In this document: positions 1-6,630 of the stretch, piece by piece
Layout of the letters: each line of letters begins with the position of its first letter
Numbering within the stretch: position 1 is the first letter of the stretch
Origin: Aeolococcus sp035552595
Lineage (GTDB): Bacteria; Chloroflexota; Dormibacteria; Aeolococcales; Aeolococcaceae
DNA: 10,673 nucleotides
Direction of reading: 5' to 3'
Assembly: GCA_035552595.1 (NCBI GenBank)
Contig: DASZKZ010000004.1
Coordinates: forward strand, 1 to 10,673
Translations under genes and position numbers: made by a program
The notes under the pieces: generated by a model
The model's input: the letters and a program-made list of their open reading frames with translations, nothing else
Database searches by the model: none
What the model was told of the DNA's origin: nothing

Positions 1-25
1 GCGACCCACGCATGTTCAGGATCGC

Positions 26-31
26 GACAAT
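26..31 (+). promoter_or_regulatory. Putative -10 box of the aminotransferase gene
   Basis: GACAAT lies 7 bases before the ATG at 39. It matches TANNNT at all but the first base, and the spacing equals that of the other leaderless-type promoters in this window. Transcription would start at or next to the ATG. No good -35 is visible, and only 25 bases lie upstream of the box. Confidence 0.45.
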
Positions 32-38
32 CGTCTGT

Positions 39-1241
39 ATGGTGAGCACCGCTGACGACCTTGCCACACGCGCCGCGGCCGTGCTCCCCGGTGGGACGAC
101 CCACGCCGCACGCGCCTACTCGCCGCCGCTCTACGTGGCCAGATCGGAGGGCGCGCACAAGTGGCTGGTCGACGGCCGCGAGCTCATCGACTACACCATG
201 GGCCACGGGGCTCTGCTGCTCGGTCACGCGCACCCGCTGGTGGTGGCCGCCGTCCAGGAGCAGGCGGCGCGAGGCACGCACTACGGCGCCGGCCATCCAC
301 TCGAGGTGGAGTGGGCGGAGCGGATCTGCGCGATGGTGGAGTCGGTGGACGAGGTGCGTTTCACCGCCTCGGGCACCGAGGCGGCCATGCTCTCGCTGCG
401 GGTGGCGCGTGCCGCCACCGGACGCGACCTCGTGGTCAAGCTCGACCAGCACTTCCACGGCTGGTCCGACGCGGTCAGCGTCAACCTCGAGGAGGGGATG
501 CCCCGCCCGGCGACCGGGGTCCCGGCGGCGGAGCTGGAGACCACCACGGTGATCCCGGCCGATGACGTCGCCGCGCTGCGCACCGTCCTCGACGGCGAGA
601 TGGTCGCGGCCGTGATCTTCGAGGGATCAGGGGCGCGGTACGGGCACCAACCGCTGCAACCGGGATACGCCGACGCCCTCCGTGAGGAGTGCGATCGCAC
701 CGGCACCGTGCTGGTCATCGACGAGGTGGTCACGGGCTTTCGCGTGGCCACCGGGGGGATGCAGTCGGTGCTCGGGATCCGCCCCGACCTCTCGCTGTTC
801 GGCAAGGTGATGGCGGGCGGATTGCCCGGAGGAGCGCTGGGCGGCCGTCGCGACCTCATGGAGCTGCTGGCCACGACGATCACCCATCCCGGAACCTTCA
901 ACGCCAATCCACTCACCGCCGCGGCCGGCATCGCCACCCTCGACGTCTGCGCCACCGAGGCACCCCAGCGCGCCGCCACCCAGGCCGCGCTGCGGCTGGA
1001 GAGCGGCTGGCGTGATGTGCTCCGCCGCCGGGCTGTTCCGGGACGGGTCTGGCGGCTGGCCAGCATCGTGCATCTCGAGCTCGACGATCCTGGCGAGCAG
1101 GCGACGGTGGCCACCCGGCTGCGCGTCGAGGGAATCGACCTGCTCCATACCAGCGCGTTCGTCTCGGCCGTGCACAGCGAGGAGGACATCCTCGCCACCG
1201 TCCGCGCCCTCGATCGTGCTCTGACCCCGCCCGCCGGGTAG
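39..1241 (+). CDS. Class-III PLP aminotransferase, GSA aminomutase-like
   Basis: A fold-type I, PLP-dependent aminotransferase of the class-III family, closest in pattern to glutamate-1-semialdehyde 2,1-aminomutase (HemL). Counting from the ATG at 39 (400 aa), the visible marks are the N-terminal LPGG, GHAHP near 62-66, the phosphate-binding SGTEA at 111-115, IDEVVTGFR with the ring-nitrogen Asp at 228, and FGKVMAGGLPGG with the Schiff-base Lys at 256. True HemL usually has GAPT and YHGH; here these are GAGH (near 84-87) and FHGW (139-142), so the substrate may differ from glutamate semialdehyde. The length is slightly below the roughly 430 aa of HemL. No haem genes are adjacent. An in-frame ATG at 12 would add nine residues, but the -10-like GACAAT at 26-31 favours the ATG at 39 (GTG at 42 is also possible). 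The gene ends 4 bp from the stop of the convergent rarA. Family is certain; substrate is unknown. Confidence 0.9.
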   Translation: MVSTADDLATRAAAVLPGGTTHAARAYSPPLYVARSEGAHKWLVDGRELIDYTMGHGALLLGHAHPLVVAAVQEQAARGTHYGAGHPLEVEWAERICAMVESVDEVRFTASGTEAAMLSLRVARAATGRDLVVKLDQHFHGWSDAVSVNLEEGMPRPATGVPAAELETTTVIPADDVAALRTVLDGEMVAAVIFEGSGARYGHQPLQPGYADALREECDRTGTVLVIDEVVTGFRVATGGMQSVLGIRPDLSLFGKVMAGGLPGGALGGRRDLMELLATTITHPGTFNANPLTAAAGIATLDVCATEAPQRAATQAALRLESGWRDVLRRRAVPGRVWRLASIVHLELDDPGEQATVATRLRVEGIDLLHTSAFVSAVHSEEDILATVRALDRALTPPAG

Positions 1242-1245
1242 CGGC

Positions 1246-2748
1246 TCAGTCGACGCCGAACATCGGCGGCCCACCGGGCGCGGCGGGAGGCGGATCGTCC
1301 TCCCTCAGGTCGGCCGCGAACGAGAGAGGATCGGCCCCGGCCGCGCGGGTGTCGCGCTGGGTTGGTCGCCGCCGGTCCAGCGCCTCCCGGATCACCGCCA
1401 GGCGCGCGGCGATCTGCGCCTCGGCGCCGTGCTCGGTGGGCGCGTAGTAGTGATGGTCGCGGAGCTGATCGGGGAGGTGCTGCTGGTCGACGATGGCGTC
1501 GGTCTCGTCGTGGGCGTACCGATATCCCCGGCCGAAGCCCATCCCTTTGGTCAATGACGTCGAGGCATTGCGCAGATGCAGCGGCACCGGCTGATGGAGG
1601 GTCTGCTGGACATCCTCCACCGCGGCGACGTAGGCGCGCATCGCGCTGTTGCTCTTCGGCGCGGTGGCCAAGTAGAGGGCCGCCTCGGCCAGGGGCAGGT
1701 ACCCCTCCGGCATGCCCACGAAGTGCGCGGCCTGCTGTGCCGCCACCGCCACCCCGAGGGCCGCGGGGTCGGCGAGACCGACATCTTCGGCGGCGAGGAT
1801 GACCATCCGGCGCGCGCAGAACATGGGGTCCTCCCCCGCCTCCAGCATCCGCGCCAGCCAGTAGATCGTCCCGTCCGGGTCGCTGTCGCGCATCGACTTG
1901 ATGAACGCCGACGCCAGCCAGTAGTGCTGGTCGCCGGCGCGGTCGTAGAGCAGCGAGGGGTTCTGCAGCGCGCCTTCGACCGCGTCCACGTCGATGAAGG
2001 AACGGCCCTGCGCATCCCGGGTTGCCGCCGCGGCCAGCTCGAGCGCGTCCAATGCCACACGCGCGTCGCCACCACTCAACCCGATCAATCGTCGCCGTGC
2101 ATTGGGCTCGAGATGCACCGGGCTGCCGCCCAGCCCGCGCTCACTGTCGGCGATGGCGCGATCGATGAGAGTCCCCAGCGTCGCCTCGTCCAGGCCCTCG
2201 AGGCGGACCACCCGGGCCCGCGAGAGGAGCGCGGCGATGACCTCGAAGCTGGGGTTCTCGGTGGTGGCGCCGAGCAGGCACACGACGCCGCTCTCCACGT
2301 CGGGCAGCACCGCGTCCTGCTGAGCCTTGTTGAAGCGGTGGATCTCGTCGATGAACAGGACGGTGCGCTGGCCCATGCGCTGCCGCTCCCGGGCCCGCTC
2401 GATGATCTTGCGCAGCTCGGCCACCCCCGAGGAGACGGCGCTGACCGACTCGAACGCGGCGCCGGACATCTCGGCGAGGATGTTGGCCAGCGACGTCTTG
2501 CCGCTCCCCGGAGGACCCCAGAGGATCAGCGAGGGAAGGCTGTCGGCCTCCAGCGCGCGGCGCAGGACGCTGCCGGGCCCGACGACCTCCCCCTGTCCGG
2601 CGAACTCCTCGAGGGTACGCGGCCGCATTCGCGCCGCCAGGGGCGCCAGGGGGCGATCGGGCGGGGTGCCGCCGGGAGACGTGCCACCCCGCGCCGAGCC
2701 GGTGGCGGCGGTCGGATTGCCGAACAGGTCGGCCTGGGGTGCGTCCAT
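1246..2748 (-). CDS. rarA: Replication-associated recombination protein A (RarA/MgsA)
   Basis: A cytoplasmic AAA+ ATPase of the RarA/MgsA/WRNIP1 family, which acts at stalled replication forks and is related to clamp-loader subunits. Of 500 residues, about 40-180 hold the ATPase core: Walker A GPPGSGKTS (78-86), Walker B LFIDEIH (131-137), sensor-1 region GATTENPSF (160-168), arginine finger SR (176-177) and sensor-2 SGGDAR (225-230). The C-terminal half carries the family tetramerisation region, including HLRNASTSLTKGMGFGRGYR near 391-410 and a YAHD segment. It is somewhat longer than the usual 430-450 aa because of a Gly/Pro-rich N-terminal linker (about 10-35) and a Pro-rich tail ending MFGVD. 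Residues 5-9, QADLF, match the consensus of beta-clamp-binding peptides. The ATG sits 6 bases after TAGGCT, suggesting a leaderless transcript. It diverges from the GDPD-like gene with 72 bp between starts. Confidence 0.96.
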   Translation of the reverse strand: MDAPQADLFGNPTAATGSARGGTSPGGTPPDRPLAPLAARMRPRTLEEFAGQGEVVGPGSVLRRALEADSLPSLILWGPPGSGKTSLANILAEMSGAAFESVSAVSSGVAELRKIIERARERQRMGQRTVLFIDEIHRFNKAQQDAVLPDVESGVVCLLGATTENPSFEVIAALLSRARVVRLEGLDEATLGTLIDRAIADSERGLGGSPVHLEPNARRRLIGLSGGDARVALDALELAAAATRDAQGRSFIDVDAVEGALQNPSLLYDRAGDQHYWLASAFIKSMRDSDPDGTIYWLARMLEAGEDPMFCARRMVILAAEDVGLADPAALGVAVAAQQAAHFVGMPEGYLPLAEAALYLATAPKSNSAMRAYVAAVEDVQQTLHQPVPLHLRNASTSLTKGMGFGRGYRYAHDETDAIVDQQHLPDQLRDHHYYAPTEHGAEAQIAARLAVIREALDRRRPTQRDTRAAGADPLSFAADLREDDPPPAAPGGPPMFGVD

Positions 2749-2754
2749 GCCGAC

Positions 2755-2760
2755 AGCCTA
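2755..2760 (-). promoter_or_regulatory. Putative -10 box of rarA
   Basis: Read on the minus strand this is TAGGCT, 6 bases before the rarA ATG. There is no purine-rich ribosome site between it and the start, so the transcript is probably leaderless. The same TAGGCT hexamer precedes the thioesterase gene. No clear -35 is seen. Confidence 0.55.
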
Positions 2761-2807
2761 CGCGGCCGCGACGCGCCTCACCGCCGGGACGGAGGGCCGG
2801 GAGCTAG

Positions 2808-2813
2808 TACCGT
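2808..2813 (+). promoter_or_regulatory. Putative -10 box of the GDPD-like gene
   Basis: TACCGT fits TANNNT and lies 7 bases before the GTG at 2821, the same spacing as other starts here. It supports GTG 2821 as the start over the in-frame GTG at 2854. TAGTAC at 2805-2810 is an overlapping, poorer alternative. Confidence 0.45.
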
Positions 2814-2820
2814 TGTTGCG

Positions 2821-3576
2821 GTGCCCTCCGCCTCCGCCGCCCCGACCGCCGCTGTGATCGGCCCGGCACCCGAGTTGCCCATCGGCTTCGCCCACCGAGG
2901 CGGGGCCGAGAGTCGCCGTCTCCAGAACACCCTGGCCGCCTTCCGGCAGTCGTGTCGCCTGGGCGCCACCGGGGTCGAGAGCGACGTGGCTCTCACCGCC
3001 GACGGCGTCGTGGTGCTGATCCACCCGGGCATCAGGGCGCGGCTGCGGCGATCGGTCGCCTCACTGCGTCGCGACCAGCTGCCGGGCCAGGTGCCCACGC
3101 TCGAAGAGGTGTACCGCGAGTGCGGGCCCGACCTCGGTGTCGCCCTCGACATGGCCGAGCCCACGGCGGTCGCGCAGGTGGTGGCGATCGCCCGCGCTCA
3201 CGGCGACCCCTCGCGGCTGTGGCTCACCTACTGGCGGGTGGCCACGCTGGCCGACTGGCATCGCAGCTATCCGGATGTGCGGCTCGTCTTTCCCACCCTG
3301 CTGCTGCGCTCGTCCTCCGCGGCGCGACGATGCGCCGGCCTGCGGGCGGCGGGAGTGGACGCCATCAACCTCTACCACCGCACCTGCACACCGGCGCGGG
3401 TGGCGACAGCCCACCAGGCGGGTCTGCTCCTCTTCGGCTGGGGGGCACGCAGTGGCGCCGCCGCCAGCAGGACTCTCCGCCGCGGCGCCGACGGCGTGTT
3501 CTGCGATGACACCGCGGGAATGGTCGCCGCGGTCGACGCGGAGCGACACCGGCGCGCGCTCAGCGCAGCAGGATGA
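2821..3576 (+). CDS. Glycerophosphodiester phosphodiesterase-like protein
   Basis: A TIM-barrel protein of the GDPD family, whose members hydrolyse glycerophosphodiesters to glycerol-3-phosphate and an alcohol. From GTG 2821 it is 251 aa. HRGG is at 25-28, followed by QNTLAAF (35-41), GVESDVALTADG (51-62) with the metal-binding pair E53/D55, and H68 in VLIHPG. The C terminus has LFGWG and GADGVFCDD, matching the usual W and DGI-TDD end of the barrel. Three positions deviate: ENT is QNT, the usual HD is HP, and the E-x-K of the central strand appears as LDMA (D110, A112). The two catalytic histidines and E/D pair remain, so it may be active but divergent. There is no signal peptide, so it is probably cytoplasmic. 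The start is chosen from the -10 box TACCGT seven bases upstream; the open frame continues leftward antisense to rarA, but that part does not look like protein. Its 3' end overlaps the convergent GMP reductase-like gene. Confidence 0.82.
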   Translation: MPSASAAPTAAVIGPAPELPIGFAHRGGAESRRLQNTLAAFRQSCRLGATGVESDVALTADGVVVLIHPGIRARLRRSVASLRRDQLPGQVPTLEEVYRECGPDLGVALDMAEPTAVAQVVAIARAHGDPSRLWLTYWRVATLADWHRSYPDVRLVFPTLLLRSSSAARRCAGLRAAGVDAINLYHRTCTPARVATAHQAGLLLFGWGARSGAAASRTLRRGADGVFCDDTAGMVAAVDAERHRRALSAAG

Positions 3577-4579
3577 AGCTGACGTTCTCGCGGTACTCCT
3601 CGAGGGTGCGCGCGTCCATGTACGACATCGAGCTGCGCAGGCCGGCGAGGTAGCGCCGCATCACGTCGTCGACACCGCCCTTGTAGGGCACCAGCGTCTC
3701 GGTGCCCTCGACGTAGCCGGGGTCCTCCGTGCCCGCCTGCTGCTGTACCGAGAACGACGCGGCGCCACGCATGATCTTGACCTTCTTGCCGTCGACCACG
3801 ATCACCCGTCCGGGCGCCTCGCGCGTGCCCGCCAGCGCCGACCCCACCATGACCAGGTCGGCGCCGAGGGCGAGCAGCTTGCACATGTCGGCGGGGCTGC
3901 GCACGCCGCTGTCGCCGATGATCAGGGCCCGCCGGCGCACCTGCGCCGCCTCGGCGACCGCATGCGGAGTGGGCGCGTACACGGCCGTCTCGGTGCGCGT
4001 CTCGCAGACGCTGCCGCCGGCTATGCCCACCCGGATGGCGTCGACCCCGCGGTCCTCGAGCCAGCGGAAGGCCTCCGCGGTGGCCACGTTGCCCCCGATG
4101 ACGACCACGTCGTCGGCCTGGCCGCGGATCCACTCCACGGCGGCGCCGACCTGCTCGTGCGCGCCGTTGGCGGTGTCGAGGCAGATGATCCGGCAGCCGG
4201 CGCCGTAGAGCCCGATGAAGCGGTCGCGGTAATCGCCGGTCACGCCGATGGCGGCGCCCACCGACTTCGGCGCACCGTCGTGCGAGTCGCTGAACTCGGC
4301 CAGCTGCTCGGCCACCGACTGGAACCGATGGAGGATGCCCAGCGCGCCTGCGCCGGCGAGGGCACGGCACATCGCCGGCCCGCACACGTCGGGCATGGGG
4401 GCGCCGACCAGCGGCATGGTGAGCAGCAGCGGGCCCATCCTCACCTCCGGCGCCGCGTCGGCCCGGTGGGTCAGCGTGGATGCGGTACGCGGCACCAGTG
4501 AGAGGTGGTCGTAGTCGAACGCCACCGGCAGGTCGCCGAGCGGATCGGCATGGGCGCGCAGCAGAGGTCCAGCGGTCAT
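3560..4579 (-). CDS. GMP reductase-like IMPDH/GMPR family enzyme
   Basis: A TIM-barrel purine nucleotide oxidoreductase of 339 aa. GMP reductase converts GMP to IMP with NADPH; IMP dehydrogenase does the opposite branch with NAD+. Visible elements: FDYDHLSLVPR (21-31), the start of the barrel; LDTANG (134-139); GGNVAT (162-167); the active-site loop GIAGGSVCETR (185-195) with Cys192 and the Cys-x-Thr pair; DSGVRSPAD (223-231); and MRGAAS (270-275). There are no CBS domains. Only about 15 residues separate RGAAS from the EGTETLVPYKG segment (291-301), so the long catalytic flap with the Arg-Tyr dyad of IMP dehydrogenases is absent; this favours GMP reductase. The loop differs from the usual GPGSxCTTR, and DSG replaces DGG. 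A leaderless-type start is likely (TACCAT 9 bases upstream). It begins 43 bp after the SPFH stop and overlaps the convergent GDPD gene by 17 bp. Family is certain, direction of the reaction is inferred. Confidence 0.9.
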   Translation of the reverse strand: MTAGPLLRAHADPLGDLPVAFDYDHLSLVPRTASTLTHRADAAPEVRMGPLLLTMPLVGAPMPDVCGPAMCRALAGAGALGILHRFQSVAEQLAEFSDSHDGAPKSVGAAIGVTGDYRDRFIGLYGAGCRIICLDTANGAHEQVGAAVEWIRGQADDVVVIGGNVATAEAFRWLEDRGVDAIRVGIAGGSVCETRTETAVYAPTPHAVAEAAQVRRRALIIGDSGVRSPADMCKLLALGADLVMVGSALAGTREAPGRVIVVDGKKVKIMRGAASFSVQQQAGTEDPGYVEGTETLVPYKGGVDDVMRRYLAGLRSSMSYMDARTLEEYRENVSFILLR

Positions 4580-4588
4580 CAGACGCCC

Positions 4589-4594
4589 ATGGTA
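4589..4594 (-). promoter_or_regulatory. Putative -10 box of the GMP reductase-like gene
   Basis: On the minus strand TACCAT stands 9 bases before the ATG, which allows a leader of only about 2-3 bases. The spacing is slightly longer than in the other cases, so confidence is lower. Confidence 0.4.
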
Positions 4595-4622
4595 CCCGCG
4601 GTCCGCAAAACCGCCGTGCCGG

Positions 4623-5585
4623 TCAGCCGGGCGGCGGCGGGGCCTCAGCGGGCGTGAACGTGGGCGCGTTGCCGATCACGGAACGCAGTGCCTGGGCGGC
4701 CCCGAGGAGGGCGGCGGACTCGGCCGGCACCACGATGGTGGTGTTGTCGCTGTCGGCGAACTTGGCGAGGGTGTCGAGCTGGAGGATCGACACCAGCGTC
4801 GGATCAGGTGAGGCGGCCTTGATGGCCGCGTACACTGTCGAGATCGCCTGCGCACGTCCTTCGGCCTCGAGGATGAGAGCCTGCCGCGTTCCCTCGGCGC
4901 GCAGGATGTACGCCTGCCGCTCCCCCTCGGCGTTCTTGATCGCCGCCTGGCGGTTGCCGTCGGCGATGTTGACGGCGGAGGTCTGCTGGCCCTCCGACTG
5001 GAGGATGCGGGCGCGCTTCTCCTGGTCGGCCTGCTTCTGCAGCGCCATCGCCTGGAGGATCTGCTGGGGCGGGGTGATGTCGACGATCTCGATGCGGCTG
5101 ATGCGGATTCCCCACTTGTCGGTGACCTGCTCCATCTGCTCCTGCATGCTGGCGTTGATGCGCTCGCGCTGGGAGAGGGCCTGGTCGAGGCTGACGTTGC
5201 CGAATGCGTTACGCAGCGTGGTGCGGGCCTGCTGGTCGATGGCGACGAAGTAGTTGGAGACCGCGAACAGGGCCATCTGCGCATCCACGACCTGGCTGAA
5301 GATGGTGGCGTTGACGGCCACGGCGACGTTGTCGGCGGTGATCACCTCCTGGCGATCACCGGTGCGCGGCGTCTCGCGCATATCGACGCGCACCAACCGG
5401 TCGATGAACGGAAGGATGAGCGTGACCCCAGGGGGGCGGACCGGCGCGACGTAGCGTCCGAAGCGCTGCACCACTCCCACGAACCCCTGCTGCACAACCT
5501 TGATCGACTGCGCCAGCGCCACGATGATGAGCAGCGCCGCCACCACGATGACGATGAAGACGACGATCGTGCCGGTGTCAACCAT
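4623..5585 (-). CDS. SPFH/band-7 (stomatin-like) membrane protein
   Basis: A 320-aa member of the SPFH (stomatin/prohibitin/flotillin/HflK) superfamily, QmcA-like, forming oligomeric assemblies in membrane microdomains and often acting with NfeD proteins. One membrane segment spans residues 6-26, followed by QGFVGVVQRFGRY and PPGVTLILPFIDRLVRVDMRE (about 51-71), the start of the band-7 domain, which runs to about 175. Residues 175-250 form an Ala/Glu/Gln-rich helix in which EG or DG recurs at 198, 209, 220, 231 and 242, an exact 11-residue period typical of the family's coiled coil. A hydrophobic C-terminal helix (about 286-305) and a Pro-rich tail follow. The gene starts 9 bp after the nfeD-like stop with a strong GGAGAGG ribosome site touching that stop, so the two are translated as a coupled pair. 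Family confidence is high; the physiological client is unknown. Confidence 0.95.
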   Translation of the reverse strand: MVDTGTIVVFIVIVVAALLIIVALAQSIKVVQQGFVGVVQRFGRYVAPVRPPGVTLILPFIDRLVRVDMRETPRTGDRQEVITADNVAVAVNATIFSQVVDAQMALFAVSNYFVAIDQQARTTLRNAFGNVSLDQALSQRERINASMQEQMEQVTDKWGIRISRIEIVDITPPQQILQAMALQKQADQEKRARILQSEGQQTSAVNIADGNRQAAIKNAEGERQAYILRAEGTRQALILEAEGRAQAISTVYAAIKAASPDPTLVSILQLDTLAKFADSDNTTIVVPAESAALLGAAQALRSVIGNAPTFTPAEAPPPPG

Positions 5586-5587
5586 GA

Positions 5588-5594
5588 CCTCTCC
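5588..5594 (-). promoter_or_regulatory. Ribosome binding site of the SPFH gene, overlapping coupling region
   Basis: The minus strand reads TGA-GGAGAGG-TC-ATG: the stop of the nfeD-like gene, a strong Shine-Dalgarno, then the SPFH start. The stop's A joins the site to give AGGAG. This contrasts with the first genes of units here, which lack such a site. Confidence 0.85.
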
Positions 5595-6062
5595 TCATGT
5601 GGCCGGTCGCACCAGAAGCGTGGTGCCGCGCACCGCGACCACCACCACCGGGACCTGGGCCGGCAGCGGATCGGCGGTGTCGCTGATGGCCAGCCAGCGA
5701 TCGCCGGCGAACAGCGCATGTCCGGGGTGGTGCTCATCCCCCACCGTGTCGAGCGTGATCGCCGGCTGACCCACCAGGCCATCGGCGCTGCCCGCGATGC
5801 CGCGGAACTTGGCGATCGGCGCGGAGCGGTCGAAGCGGCTGCGCAGGACAGGGCGCACCAGCAGCCAGCCGCCGACGGTCACGAAGGCGAAGAGCACACC
5901 CTGGATCCAGAGGCTGCCGCTGAGCAGGGCGACGGCGGCGGCGGCGGCGGCCCCCAGGGCGACGAAGAGGGCGTAGAACGCCTGGGTGTGCACCTCGAGA
6001 GCCACGAAGGCGACGACCATGGCCACCCACAGGCCGAAGAACATGGACTGCAGAAGTGACAT
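5595..6062 (-). CDS. NfeD-like membrane protein
   Basis: A 155-aa short NfeD-family protein (NfeD1b type) with no ClpP-like protease domain. Three hydrophobic segments (about 6-24, 28-48 and 52-70) make up the membrane part, the middle one containing an alanine run at 38-44. Residues about 95-155 form the family's OB-fold domain, with GLVGQPAITLD, GHALFAGDRWLAISD and VVVVAVRGTTLLVRP, presumably cytoplasmic. NfeD proteins are known partners of SPFH proteins in membrane microdomains, and the downstream gene is such an SPFH protein, translationally coupled to this one. The order NfeD then SPFH gives a two-gene unit. The ATG lies 7 bases after TACACT, fitting leaderless initiation. Confidence 0.9.
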   Translation of the reverse strand: MSLLQSMFFGLWVAMVVAFVALEVHTQAFYALFVALGAAAAAAVALLSGSLWIQGVLFAFVTVGGWLLVRPVLRSRFDRSAPIAKFRGIAGSADGLVGQPAITLDTVGDEHHPGHALFAGDRWLAISDTADPLPAQVPVVVVAVRGTTLLVRPAT

Positions 6063-6069
6063 CGAGATC

Positions 6070-6075
6070 AGTGTA
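6070..6075 (-). promoter_or_regulatory. Putative -10 box of the nfeD-SPFH unit
   Basis: On the minus strand TACACT precedes the nfeD-like ATG by 7 bases. It is a good TANNNT match, with no Shine-Dalgarno before the start. No convincing -35 is visible. Confidence 0.55.
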
Positions 6076-6152
6076 CGGCTCGCCGAGACAGTCGGGCGGT
6101 ACGGTCGAGGACGCTCCGGCTGTGCCGTCGCCGCGGGGCCGTGCGGGAGCGC

Positions 6153-6587
6153 TCAGCGAGGGTCGACGTTCTGCAGGCGAACCCGGCCGCGGGCGACATC
6201 CCTGCCGTCGGCGGCCCGCGAGATGGCCACCTCCCAGAGCTGCTGGCTTCGGCCCTGGTAGACGGCCTCCGCCACCACGTGGAGGATGCCCGTGGTCGTC
6301 GACCGGAGGAAGTCCGTGGTGTTGGCGACGCCGACGGTGACGCGTCCACTGTCGCGCACCGCCAGCCAGCCTCCGAGGGACGCGAAGGTCTCGACAACCG
6401 AGGACAGAACACCGCCGTGAAGGATGCCGAAGGGCTGATGGTGCTGTAGGCCGACGTCGAACCACCCGGTGATCCGGGTCGGGCCCGCCTCGTCGAAATG
6501 ACAGCCGAGGAGGCGTATGAACTCGCTCTGGGGGTGACCCGCAAGCTCTGCCTCCAAGGCGGCTCCGCTGCTACTCTGGCCAGTCAT
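6153..6587 (-). CDS. Hotdog-fold thioesterase (PaaI/DHNA-CoA type)
   Basis: A 144-aa single-domain hotdog thioesterase that hydrolyses an acyl- or aroyl-CoA. The signature HHQPFGILHGGVLSSVVET lies at 49-67, with HGG at 57-59 and the likely catalytic Glu66, followed by FASLGGW. This QPFG-LHGG-E-AS pattern is that of the 4-hydroxybenzoyl-CoA (Arthrobacter type), EntH and 1,4-dihydroxy-2-naphthoyl-CoA thioesterase subgroup, as well as PaaI relatives. The strand NTTDFLRSTTTGILHVVAEAV and the closing GRVRLQNV complete the fold. No menaquinone genes are adjacent. A paaG-like gene is about 3 kb away on the opposite strand, so involvement in aromatic CoA metabolism is possible but unproven. It starts 43 bp after the DUF1501 stop but has its own promoter-like TAGGCT, so it is probably a separate unit. 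Confidence 0.9.
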   Translation of the reverse strand: MTGQSSSGAALEAELAGHPQSEFIRLLGCHFDEAGPTRITGWFDVGLQHHQPFGILHGGVLSSVVETFASLGGWLAVRDSGRVTVGVANTTDFLRSTTTGILHVVAEAVYQGRSQQLWEVAISRAADGRDVARGRVRLQNVDPR

Positions 6588-6594
6588 CTGGCGC

Positions 6595-6600
6595 AGCCTA
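6595..6600 (-). promoter_or_regulatory. Putative -10 box of the thioesterase gene
   Basis: On the minus strand TAGGCT lies 7 bases before the ATG, identical to the rarA box. It sits within a small inverted repeat (GGCGCA at 6590-6595 and TGCGCC at 6612-6617). Confidence 0.55.
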
Positions 6601-6630
6601 GCGCCCTCAGTTGCGCCCCCGCCGCGACGC

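Noticed and set aside
12..38. Earlier ATG at 12 for the aminotransferase
   Set aside because: It would place the likely -10 box inside the coding region; the added residues do not resemble the family N terminus. It cannot be fully excluded because upstream sequence is missing.
1576..2820. Long plus-strand open frame continuous with the GDPD-like gene, antisense to rarA
   Set aside because: Its translation is rich in R, G, H and A without family pattern, and it mirrors the codon bias of rarA. Only the part from 2821 onward matches a protein family and has a promoter-like box.
3137..4501. 454-residue plus-strand open frame across the GDPD-like and GMP reductase-like genes
   Set aside because: It is a shadow of two well-supported genes in a high-G+C genome, with no recognisable domain.
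4598..4614. Small hairpin GCGGT / ACCGC between the SPFH and GMP reductase-like genes
   Set aside because: The stem is only 5 bp with a 7-base loop and no T-run after it on the minus strand, so it does not support a terminator.
5933..5950. GCG trinucleotide run
   Set aside because: It encodes an alanine stretch in a membrane segment of the NfeD-like protein; such runs are common in high-G+C genes and no repeat function is indicated.
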